Positions 34,520 to 42,679 of a DNA stretch of 64,000 nucleotides are shown one piece after another. Source of the stretch: Urophycis tenuis (Eukaryota; Chordata; Actinopteri; Gadiformes; Phycidae); assembly GCA_036785325.1 (NCBI GenBank), contig JAXIVH010000201.1, forward strand, positions 214,852-278,851. The letters run 5' to 3'. Position numbers and translations under genes: made by a program. How positions within the stretch are numbered: position 1 is the first letter of the stretch; each line of letters opens with the position of its first letter. The notes under the pieces are model-generated. The model made no database searches. It was not told where the DNA came from and was given only the letters and a program-made list of their open reading frames with translations.

Positions 34520-35813
34520 TTCGTTAGAGTTATCTCGATGACCCCCCCCACCTCATCCAACGACTCGGTAGTTGAATAGGGGATCAAAGGCAGTTGCACT
34601 CGCCAATATCTAGTCATCCGCAGCTCTCTTTTCCCATATTACCAAGAATGAAGTAAAACGAAATGGTTATCTGTCTTGTTGTGATATAACCGCTGATTTG
34701 GAGATATAGACTTGTTTTTCCTTTTCCCAAAGGTTTTCTTTGTTCCAAGATGGAGGTCAATCTAGTTTGATTGAAGGTACTTCCAATGCATTGGTATATT
34801 TACTTATTTGAATAAAGACGAGTCACAGCTGGAGTGAGACTTTTCTTTTCCATTTCTATTTTAGTATAAACGTGCTATCGAAATATTAGGACACGTCATC
34901 AGTAGTGGACCCTGGGATCATAGGGTGTTTCTGGCCATTGTCACTATACACCCTCACCCAAGGGAGGCCCCCCCGAGAGTGATCAATTCTCAAGGTGTGT
35001 CGTTTCCGAAATGGAATTGGTATTGGGTTTAAGCTTTTTTAGGAGTGATCATTTGTTGAGGTAACGTCGAGGTAAGTAAAGGTAAGTAAAACACTTTTTA
35101 GGATACATTGTTTTGGTTATGGAGAGGAGGGGGCACATACTTACCCCCTGACCAGCACAAACCAGTTGTTAACACCGCTAGGTAGCCCTGGTTTGGCCAA
35201 TCAGGGCCGGAGCTTGGTTCTTGTCCTCTGTTGGGTCCAGATGAACTAGCAGAAAACTGGGGTCACGAAGGACCGAGGCCAGCCGTGACAAAGCACTGCC
35301 TCCACGGTCCCCCAATGCAGCTATCCTCAGCGATGGGTGTCCAGACCTAGGAAAGACCAAGACCAGCCCCGACCAGCGGTGCCTTCCCAGTCGGTCCCAG
35401 GGTAGGAAAGGCCAAGGCCAGCCGCGACTAAGCACTGCCTCCCTGGCCCCTCCAGGACCCCATGCCGAACAGCCTGTTAATAACAATTCCTGTGCCCCAT
35501 ACACCGCGCGACTACAGAGATTGTGTAGGAAGTTGACCTTAGAGAAGACTCAATGGCTTACTTTCCTCACCCAAAACAACAATTTCTTGGGGTAGTCTAT
35601 TCTCGCCGTAGGTACTTCGGTAATGGGTTTTTTTGTGAAAAGTTTTCCGGATGAAATGCATGCTGGGTAATTGTCTTCTTCCTCCAATATGTCAAGTGTA
35701 GGTTAAGGTTAGGGTAGATTTAGGGGTAGAGTTAGCAGTTAACCTTAACGTTAGGTTTGAAGTAAATGGGAGGGGTTGCGGTTAGGGTTAAGGTTAGGGC
35801 TGAGGTTAGGGTT

Positions 35814-35919
35814 AGCCCTAACCGTAACCCTAACCTTAACCCTAACCTTAACCCTAAACCGTATAAGGTTACGGTTTAGGGTTAAGGTTAGGGTTAAGGT
35901 TAGGGTTACGGTTAGGGCT
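35814..35919. repeat. 50-bp perfect inverted repeat in telomere-like DNA (copy 2)
   Basis: Arms 35814-35863 and 35870-35919, same 6-base centre. Lies exactly 2249 bp after copy 1, so it was copied when units 7 and 8 were duplicated in tandem. Confidence 0.92.
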
Positions 35920-36647
35920 AAGGTTAGGGCTAAGGTTAGAGTAAGGGTTAAGGTTAGCGTTACGGTTAGGGTAAGGTTAGGGTTAGGGTTAGAGGTTAGG
36001 GGTTAGGGGTTAGGGTTAAGATGAGGGCTGAGGTTAGGGTTAAGGTTAGGGGTTAGGGGTTAGGGTTAAGATGAGGGCTGAGGTTAGGGTTAAGGTTAGG
36101 GCTGAGGTTAGGGTTAGGTTTAAGGTTAGGGATAAGGTTAGGGTTGGGGTTACGGCTGAGATTGGGGTTAAGGTTAGGGTTGAGGTTAGGGTTAGTGTTA
36201 TGGATAAGGTTAGGTTAAGTGTTAGGGCCAAGGTTAGGGTTAAGGTTATGGTTAAGATTAGGGTTAGGGCTAGAATTAGGGTTAGGGCTAAGGTTAGGGT
36301 TAGGGTTATGGCTGAGGTTAGGGTTAAGGTTAGGTTTGAGGTTAGTGTTAAGGTTAGGGCCAAGGTTAGGGTTAGGGTTAAGGTTAGGGTTAGGGCTAAG
36401 GTTAGGGTTAGGGTTATGGCTGAGGCTAGGGTTAGGGCTAAAGTTAGGGCAAAGGTTAGAGTTAGGGTTAGCGTTAGAGTTAGGGTAGGGTTAGTGTTGG
36501 AGGTTAGGGTAGGCTTAGGGTTAGAGTTAGAGTAGGGGTTAGGGTTAGAGTTAGAGTAGGGGTTAGGGTTAGTGTTAAGGCTAAGGTTAGGGGTTGAGGT
36601 TAGTGTTAAGATTAGGGCCAAGGTAAGGGTTAGTGTTAGGGTTGAGT

Positions 36648-36652
36648 TAGGG
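36648..36652 (+). other. Target-site duplication, left
   Basis: TAGGG just before the 5' LTR, repeated at 42640-42644 just after the 3' LTR. Five bases is usual for Ty3/gypsy integrase. Removing the element and one TAGGG restores the GAGTTAGGGTTAGGGC found in other units. Confidence 0.92.
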
Positions 36653-37381
36653 TGTGACGGAGCGCACCGGAGCGCACCGCTGAACGCACCGTCACCGCGA
36701 CAACACGGGCTCACGCTCGGGGAGAGCCGGTGCCGGGAGCGCACGCAGCGCTCTCCCCATGCCCGTGGAGCCATCGCGAAGCAGGAGGCGACGCACTCAC
36801 CTGCTGCCGCGGTCATAGTTGGTCTCGGGGCCAAGCCGAAGCACTACCAGAGTGCTTCCTGAAATAGCGCTAGTGGCGCGCTACGGCTGGTCAGGTGACC
36901 ATGGACTCCGCCATTAAAGGGGACTTGGGGAGTTTTGTATTTGTATGGGTAGAATGTTATAGTAATGTTATGGTCTGTCTACAATGTTTATGTTTATTTG
37001 TTATCCACCATCTGTGGGGATGGGTGTGGTTTGGGGGAACCACAAGGCTTTACGTGATGGGTTAGGCTAAAACCCCCCTGCCAATTAGGAGTTGGTATGC
37101 CCGAAGGAGGGGCTAAGGTTATATAAGAGGAGCCCAGGGCAGTAGGGAAAAAAAAAGGGGGGACCGTGATGCTACCCGAGGGCTAGCTAAACCCGGGGAT
37201 GCTACTACTAGTTTAAGTACCGTGTTTGTTTGTACCAGTCTGTCTATGTTTTGGCCAATTCATGTCTTCCACGGGGTGTTTGGGTTTTGGGGTTTTTGTT
37301 TTGGAGTAATAAATATCACTCACCTAAGTTCGCCGGCTGAGCCATCATTTTTTCAAACACACGGACAACGAACCCGTGACA
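36653..37381 (+). repeat. 5' LTR
   Basis: 729 bp, TGTGACGG to CGTGACA. Contains a TATATAA box at 37120-37126, an A9G6 stretch just downstream and an AATAAA at 37308-37313, giving a plausible U3-R-U5 layout with R between about 37150 and 37335. The GC-rich first 150 bp contain repeated GAGCGCACCG. Confidence 0.95.
37120..37126 (+). promoter_or_regulatory. LTR TATA box
   Basis: TATATAA about 260 bp before the end of the 5' LTR. It is the only good TATA box in the LTR and would start transcription near 37150. The identical motif in the 3' LTR is at 42378-42384. Confidence 0.6.
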
Positions 37382-37383
37382 TT

Positions 37384-37401
37384 TGGTGTCAGAAGTGGGA
37401 T
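37384..37401 (+). other. Primer-binding site
   Basis: TGGTGTCAGAAGTGGGAT begins two bases after the 5' LTR. Its complement ends in ...TGACACCA, as a tRNA 3' end should. From memory it fits the 3' end of vertebrate tRNA-Leu(CAA) over all 18 bases. The tRNA identity is recalled, not searched. The last two bases overlap the proposed ATG of gag-pol. Confidence 0.75.
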
Positions 37402-40400
37402 GGCCAGCCGACGGGGACGCACCCGGCTTACCGGAAGACGTACCGGACTCCGCTCACAAAAGCAACTTCCAGCTCAGGAGGAAGCTGTAGGTGAGGGAGC
37501 CTGGTCCACAGACGATGAGGAGTACAAAGGGGCGGCGGCTGCTGCTCCAGCCCGGCATGCAGCCACCGGAGCTCCAGGTGCCAGTGAGGAGCTGGTGGCT
37601 GTCATGAGGACCTTCCTGGAGGGACAGCAGAGGAGAGAGGACGGGCTCCTGGCAGAGCTCCGAGGGCTCCGGGAGTCGTGGCAAGCCTCCCAACTGCCTG
37701 CAGCACCTATCCCAGCATCATCGAGGGCCACATCACCATCTGAGGGGTCGCTGCGGAGCCTGAGGATGAACCTGCCTACTCCAGCTCCTCGGATGCACCG
37801 CGGATCACCTTCTGAGGCACCAAGGAGTAGGGTCAGCAGCGAAGCAGAACCTCCTAGGCCCTCCGGGGACCCCAAGATTCCCCAGTATCTGGCGGGAGAG
37901 GACCTGGAGAACTACCTGCTCCGCTTCGAGCGGATAGCCAGAACCTGGGGTTGGCCAGAGAGTGAATGGGCGTGTCGCCTGGTGCCACTACTCTCGGGAA
38001 AGGCACTAGAGGCGTACACCGCGATGGACGAGGAGAGGTCCCACTCTTACCCGGACTTAAAGGCAGCGCTCCTAGTCAAGTTTGACGTGTCCCCGGAGAC
38101 GTATCGCCTGCAGTTCCGGGCCATGGCAGTTCCACCCGGGGAGAACCCAACAGAGACCTACCACCGCTTAAAGGGTTGCTACCGGCGATGGGTTCGTCCG
38201 GAGCAGCACACCAAGGAGCAGATCGGTGAGCAGATCATCTTGGAGCAGCTGCTCCGGGTGTTCCCTGCAGACATTCGCACCTGGGTGAAGGAGCATGAGC
38301 CGATGGAGGGGCTAGCTGCAGCCAAGCTAGCACTGCAGTACCTCAACGCCCGGAGGGGAGGCCCAGCACCCTACCAAGGGGGTCCTGGTCGGCAGCCTTC
38401 TTCCCAGCCTAGGGCAGCGGTCAGGGCCACCGTACCACCGCCTGGAGGAACCCGCCCTTCACACCGTCAGCAGAGTCCCGGTAGGGAGCTCATTTGTTTT
38501 TACTGCCAGCAGGCAGGACACAAAGCTTCCCTGTGCCCCATCCGAAAGACTAAGGTTAGTGGTGCCTGTTACACTCCCCGTGCTGGGGATGTAAGGGAGG
38601 TTGGGAAGCGGCAGTATTTTAAAGACATCACCATTAATGGTACCCCAGTGACTGCTCTGGTTGACTCCGGGAGCTTCCGGACGCTGGTCCGGAGAGACTT
38701 AGTGCCAACGGGCATGATGGATTACAGCAGGCGGGAAGACATTGTTTGTGTGCATGGGGACAGCCATTCCTACCCTACCGCAGAACTGTCTGTGAGGGTA
38801 GGCGAGCAACCATATGTTATGACGGTGGGGGTCGTAAATAGGTTGCCTGTAGCTGCCATCCTGGGGTTGGACTTACCGGTGCTGCTGGATGTACTGTTGG
38901 AAGCAGGACCTAAAGACAGTGACTTTGGGAGGGGGTTGTCGGGGCAGGCGATAACCCGTGCCCAGGCCAGGGCAGGGGTGACCTCTGTCCCCGGACAGGA
39001 CAAGGGTTCGGATCCAGAACCCTTTTCCACCCTGGACAGCAGTCTGTTTGAGGGGGCCACAAAGGGCTTCCGAAAGTCGCGTCGCCAGCGGCGGTTCGAA
39101 AAGGGCCTGAAATCCCCGGAGCCGGACTATAAGGGGGGACGGACAAAGGACAGGTGGGAGGTGCCAGGGGACATTGGGGCATTGCAACGGGAGGATGGGA
39201 CTTTGAGCCCATTGTTTGCCAAGGTGGTTGGGGGGCTGGATATGGAAAGGGGGGATAAAGGTTTTGTTGTCGATTCCGAGGTTCTGTATGCGGTGGCGGA
39301 TGGCGTCAAACGCCTCGTGGTGCCAGTATCGTGTCGGCAGATGATCCTGCACCTGGCACACACATTGCCTTGGGCAGGTCATCTTGGTCGCAACAAAACC
39401 TATTTGCGTATATCCTCCCGATTCTACTGGCCTTCCATGTATGCGGATGTGCAAATGTACTGCCAAACCTGTCCCACCTGTCAGAAAACCTGCTATGTCC
39501 GCCAGTCGGACCGGGCCTACCTTCAACCTCTGCCGGTGATCTCCATCCCGTTTAGGCGAGTAGCCATGGACATTGTTGGCCCATTGGTGCGCAGCAGTGG
39601 AGGGCACCAGTACATTCTGGTGCTCTGTGATTATGCCACCCGTTTTCCGGAGGCTTTCCCCTTGCGCACTGTGACTGCCCCGGCTGTACTACGTTGTCTG
39701 GTCCAACTGTTTTCCAGGGTTGGTGTGCCGGATGAAATCCTAACGGACCAGGGGACCAACTTCACCTCCAGACTTCTGCAGCTCTTCCACCGGCAGCTGG
39801 GGATTTCGGCCATCAAGACCACGCCGTATCATCCACAGACGGACGGTTTGGTTGAACGATTCAACCAAACCCTGAAAAAGATGCTGCAGAAGTTTGTGGC
39901 TGACACGGGGCGGGACTGGGACAAGTGGCTGCCGTTCCTGCTGTTCGCCTACCGGGAGGTCCCGCAAGCGTCCACGGGGTTCTCCCCGTTTGAGCTGCTG
40001 TACGGCTGGGAGGTCCAGGGGCCGTTGGATCTGCTGCTCAAGACCTGGGAGGCTCCAGCCACCGGGGCTAGTGATCGCAGTGTGGTCCAGTTCGTGCTGG
40101 AGATGAGGGACCGGCTGGCCAAGTACCGGGACGAGGCTGAGGTCAACCTACGGGAGGCCCAGCAAAGCCAGAAGGCATGGTACGACCGCCAGGCCAGGCA
40201 CCGAGTGTTCCAGCCAGGCCAGAAGGTACTGCTCCTCTTGCCGTCCTCCAACAGCAAGCTGCTGGCGAAGTGGCAGGGCCCGTACCCGGTCCTCCGGAAG
40301 ATGGGCCCCGTGACCTATGAGGTCCACCACCCGGACAAGAAGAAGGCAAGGCAGGTATACCATGTAAATCTGTTGAAGGAATGGAAGGAGGCTCCTGTGC

Positions 40401-41941
40401 AGGTTCCCGTGACGTCCCTGTTGGTAGCGGAGGTGGACAGCGACGGGGAGGAGGAGCCTACCTTGGCCGACCTCAACTCGTCTGCGGGACCTGATCTCGA
40501 CCATCTCTCTGCTGTCCAGTCCAGCCAGCTGAGCCAGGTGTTCCAACGGGTCTCCAGATTGTTCGCGGCCAACCCAGGTAAGACTGACCTGGTTGAGCAC
40601 GTTGTCCGCCTCAAGGACAAGGGGCCGTTTCGCCAGAGGGCTTACCGGGTGCCACAACACCTGGTGGCAAAGCTCGGGAAGGAGGTCGAGGAGATGCAGC
40701 GCCTGGGGGTGATCGAGCCATCCCAGTCCGAGTGGTGCAGCCCGGTGGTCATCGTGGTAAAGAAAGATGGCTCCCTGCGCACCTGCATCGACTTCAGGAA
40801 GCTGAACGCGATGTCGGTGTTTGATGCGTACCCGATGCCCCGGGTTGATGACCTGCTGGAGAGGATTGGTCGGGCCAGGTTCATCACCACGCTGGACCTC
40901 TGCAAGGGCTACTGGCAGGTCCCACTGGAAGCGGCCAGTCGCCCCTACACTGCATTCCAGACACCAACGGGCCTCTTCCAGTTTACGGTAATGCCCTTCG
41001 GCCTCCATGGAGCACCCGCCACCTTCCAGAGGCTGATGGATCGAGTCCTGCAGGGGTGTGAGGACTGCAGTGCTGCCTACCTAGATGACGTGGTCATCTT
41101 CAGCGACACCTGGGAGCAGCACCTGCAGCAGTTGGAGCGAGTCCTTGGGCGGATCCAGCAGGCGGGCCTGACGCTGAACCCGGCCAAGTGTCAGTGGGCG
41201 AGGGAAGAGGCTAAGTACCTGGGCTACCGGCTTGGACGAGGCGAGGTCCGGCCACAGGTGGACAAGGTCGAGGCCGTTCGCAGCTGCCCCCGCCCTCGCA
41301 CAAAGAAGGAGGTAAGGTCCTTCTTGGGCTTAGCGGGCTGGTACCGGAGGTTTGTCCCGCAGTTCGCCACCATTGCAGCCCCGTTGACAGCCCTGACGGG
41401 GAAGGACCAGAGGAACCCGGTCGTGTGGAACGATGACTGTGAGGCCGCCTTTGGTACCCTCAAGGCCGGCTTGTGTTCCTCTCCAGTGCTGAGGAGTCCT
41501 GACTTCAGCCAGCGGTTCTTGGTCCAGACTGATGCCTCTGCAGTGGGCCTGGGGGCAGTCCTGGCCCAAGGGGAACCTGGGGAAGAACAACCAGTGCTGT
41601 ACCTAAGCCGCAAGCTGCTGCCCCGGGAGACCAGGTACTCCACAGTAGAGAAGGAGGGCCTGGCCATCAAATGGGCCCTAGAGAGCTTGAGGTACTACCT
41701 GCTGGGGAGGGAGTTCGACCTGGAGACCGACCATCGGGCGCTGACCTGGATGAACTCCATGAAGGACCATAACAGTCGTCTCACCCGGTGGTACCTCTCT
41801 CTCCAGCCGTTCCAGTTCCTGATCCGACATCGGCCGGGCAGGAACAATGTAGTAGCCGACTACCTCTCCAGGTTGCCGCACATCGTCAACCTCGGGGAGG
41901 AGGGGGATAATGTGACGGAGCGCACCGGAGCGCACCGCTGA
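37400..41941 (+). CDS. gag-pol: Gag-protease-integrase-reverse transcriptase-RNase H polyprotein
   Basis: One frame of 1513 codons from the first ATG, which has G at -3 and +4; the frame is open upstream into the LTR with no earlier ATG. The protein encodes the capsid and enzymes for retrotransposition. Residues, numbered from that ATG: a possible coiled coil about 63-95; capsid about 160-320, the second half SCAN-like with WVRPEQHTKEQI at 264-275; zinc knuckle C366, C369, H374, C379; protease LVDSG with D422 and ILGLD at 487-491; integrase zinc site H654, H661, C691, C694, catalytic D724, D783, E819 (DD35E) and GPY 960-962; reverse transcriptase D1166 and YLDD 1227-1230; RNase H D1378, E1417 or E1419, D1444, D1487. 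Gag and pol share one frame, so a processed single polyprotein is inferred. The stop lies 31 bases inside the 3' LTR. Confidence 0.95.
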   Translation: MASRRGRTRLTGRRTGLRSQKQLPAQEEAVGEGAWSTDDEEYKGAAAAAPARHAATGAPGASEELVAVMRTFLEGQQRREDGLLAELRGLRESWQASQLPAAPIPASSRATSPSEGSLRSLRMNLPTPAPRMHRGSPSEAPRSRVSSEAEPPRPSGDPKIPQYLAGEDLENYLLRFERIARTWGWPESEWACRLVPLLSGKALEAYTAMDEERSHSYPDLKAALLVKFDVSPETYRLQFRAMAVPPGENPTETYHRLKGCYRRWVRPEQHTKEQIGEQIILEQLLRVFPADIRTWVKEHEPMEGLAAAKLALQYLNARRGGPAPYQGGPGRQPSSQPRAAVRATVPPPGGTRPSHRQQSPGRELICFYCQQAGHKASLCPIRKTKVSGACYTPRAGDVREVGKRQYFKDITINGTPVTALVDSGSFRTLVRRDLVPTGMMDYSRREDIVCVHGDSHSYPTAELSVRVGEQPYVMTVGVVNRLPVAAILGLDLPVLLDVLLEAGPKDSDFGRGLSGQAITRAQARAGVTSVPGQDKGSDPEPFSTLDSSLFEGATKGFRKSRRQRRFEKGLKSPEPDYKGGRTKDRWEVPGDIGALQREDGTLSPLFAKVVGGLDMERGDKGFVVDSEVLYAVADGVKRLVVPVSCRQMILHLAHTLPWAGHLGRNKTYLRISSRFYWPSMYADVQMYCQTCPTCQKTCYVRQSDRAYLQPLPVISIPFRRVAMDIVGPLVRSSGGHQYILVLCDYATRFPEAFPLRTVTAPAVLRCLVQLFSRVGVPDEILTDQGTNFTSRLLQLFHRQLGISAIKTTPYHPQTDGLVERFNQTLKKMLQKFVADTGRDWDKWLPFLLFAYREVPQASTGFSPFELLYGWEVQGPLDLLLKTWEAPATGASDRSVVQFVLEMRDRLAKYRDEAEVNLREAQQSQKAWYDRQARHRVFQPGQKVLLLLPSSNSKLLAKWQGPYPVLRKMGPVTYEVHHPDKKKARQVYHVNLLKEWKEAPVQVPVTSLLVAEVDSDGEEEPTLADLNSSAGPDLDHLSAVQSSQLSQVFQRVSRLFAANPGKTDLVEHVVRLKDKGPFRQRAYRVPQHLVAKLGKEVEEMQRLGVIEPSQSEWCSPVVIVVKKDGSLRTCIDFRKLNAMSVFDAYPMPRVDDLLERIGRARFITTLDLCKGYWQVPLEAASRPYTAFQTPTGLFQFTVMPFGLHGAPATFQRLMDRVLQGCEDCSAAYLDDVVIFSDTWEQHLQQLERVLGRIQQAGLTLNPAKCQWAREEAKYLGYRLGRGEVRPQVDKVEAVRSCPRPRTKKEVRSFLGLAGWYRRFVPQFATIAAPLTALTGKDQRNPVVWNDDCEAAFGTLKAGLCSSPVLRSPDFSQRFLVQTDASAVGLGAVLAQGEPGEEQPVLYLSRKLLPRETRYSTVEKEGLAIKWALESLRYYLLGREFDLETDHRALTWMNSMKDHNSRLTRWYLSLQPFQFLIRHRPGRNNVVADYLSRLPHIVNLGEEGDNVTERTGAHR
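41894..41907 (+). other. Polypurine tract
   Basis: GGGGAGGAGGGGGA, three bases before the 3' LTR. It is the expected RNase H-resistant primer for plus-strand DNA synthesis and lies inside the polyprotein frame (NLGEEGDN region). Confidence 0.88.
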
Positions 41942-42639
41942 ACGCACCGTCACCGCGACAACACGGGCTCACGCTCGGGGAGAGCCGGTGCCGGGAGTGC
42001 ACGCAGCGCTCTCCCCATGCCCGTGGAGCCATCGCGAAGCAGGAGGCGACGCACTCACCTGCTGCCGCGGTCATAGTTGGTCTCGGGGCCAAGCCGAAGC
42101 ACTACCAGAGTGCTTCCTGAAATAGCGCTAGTGGCGCGCTACGGCTGGTCAGGTGACCATGGACTCCGCCATTAAAGGGGACTTGGGGAGTTTTGTATTT
42201 GTATGGGTAGAATGTTATAGTAATGTTATGGTCTGTCTACAATGTTTATGTTTATTTGTTATCCACCATCTGTGGGGATGGGTGTGGTTTGGGGGAACCA
42301 CAAGGCTTTACGTGATGGGTTAGGCTAAAACCCCCCTGCCAATTAGGAGTTGGTATGCCCGAAGGAGGGGCTAAGGTTATATAAGAGGAGCCCAGGGCAG
42401 TAGGGAAAAAAAAAGGGGGGACCGTGATGCTACCCGAGGGCTAGCTAAACCCGGGGATGCTACTACTAGTTTAAGTACCGTGTTTGTTTGTACCAGTCTG
42501 TCTATGTTTTGGCCAATTCATGTCTTCCACGGGGTGTTTGGGTTTTGGGGTTTTTGTTTTGGAGTAATAAATATCACTCACCTAAGTTCGCCGGCTGAGC
42601 CATCATTTTTTCAAACACACGGACAACGAACCCGTGACA
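41911..42639 (+). repeat. 3' LTR
   Basis: 729 bp, identical in length to the 5' LTR. By eye I find a single difference (T at 41998 where 36740 is C). Its first 31 bases encode the last residues and stop of the polyprotein. Confidence 0.95.
42566..42571 (+). terminator. LTR polyadenylation signal
   Basis: AATAAA in GGAGTAATAAATATCAC, about 70 bp before the LTR end, at the same offset as 37308-37313 in the 5' LTR. In the 3' LTR it would direct cleavage of the element's transcript near 42590. Confidence 0.65.
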
Positions 42640-42679
42640 TAGGGTTAGGGCTAAGGTTAGGCCTATGGTTAGGGTTGGG
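42640..42679 (+). repeat. Composite unit 8, remainder after the retrotransposon
   Basis: Starts with the right TAGGG target duplication (42640-42644) and continues the T module (GCCTATGGTTAGGG) to the short-form junction with Q. Confidence 0.9.

Larger units (their letters stand above)
34520..36652 (+). repeat. Composite unit 8, short form, left of the retrotransposon
   Basis: Q 34520-35699, T 35700-36652. It shares the inverted duplication with unit 7 (here 35814-35919) but has two instead of three AAGATGAGGGCTGAGG blocks. The unit is split by the LTR retrotransposon; its remaining 40 bases are at 42640-42679. Confidence 0.9.
36653..42639 (+). mobile_element. Complete GMR1-like Ty3/gypsy LTR retrotransposon
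   Basis: The element is 5987 bp: two 729-bp LTRs starting TG and ending CA, a primer-binding site, one gag-pol frame, a polypurine tract and a 5-bp target duplication. Pol order is protease, integrase, reverse transcriptase, RNase H. Integrase before reverse transcriptase is the Ty1/copia order, but the sequence motifs (DD35E integrase with GPY, YLDD, RNase H) are Ty3/gypsy-like. That combination defines the GMR1 group known from fish and other deuterostomes. No env-like frame is present. I found one LTR difference (36740 C, 41998 T). I see no disabling lesion, so this copy may be autonomous. Confidence 0.95.

Noticed and set aside
36651..36660. LTR start placed at GGTGTGACGG
   Set aside because: The two G belong to the TAGGG target duplication. 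The 3' LTR starts TGTGACGG after GATAA, so the LTR begins at 36653.
38873..39607. Antisense frames of up to 286 codons within the retrotransposon
   Set aside because: They are shadows of the GC-rich gag-pol frame, with no independent motifs or start context.
36653..42639. Endogenous retrovirus with an envelope gene
   Set aside because: The RNase H coding region ends about 70 bases before the 3' LTR. There is no room for env, and integrase lies upstream of reverse transcriptase, unlike retroviruses.
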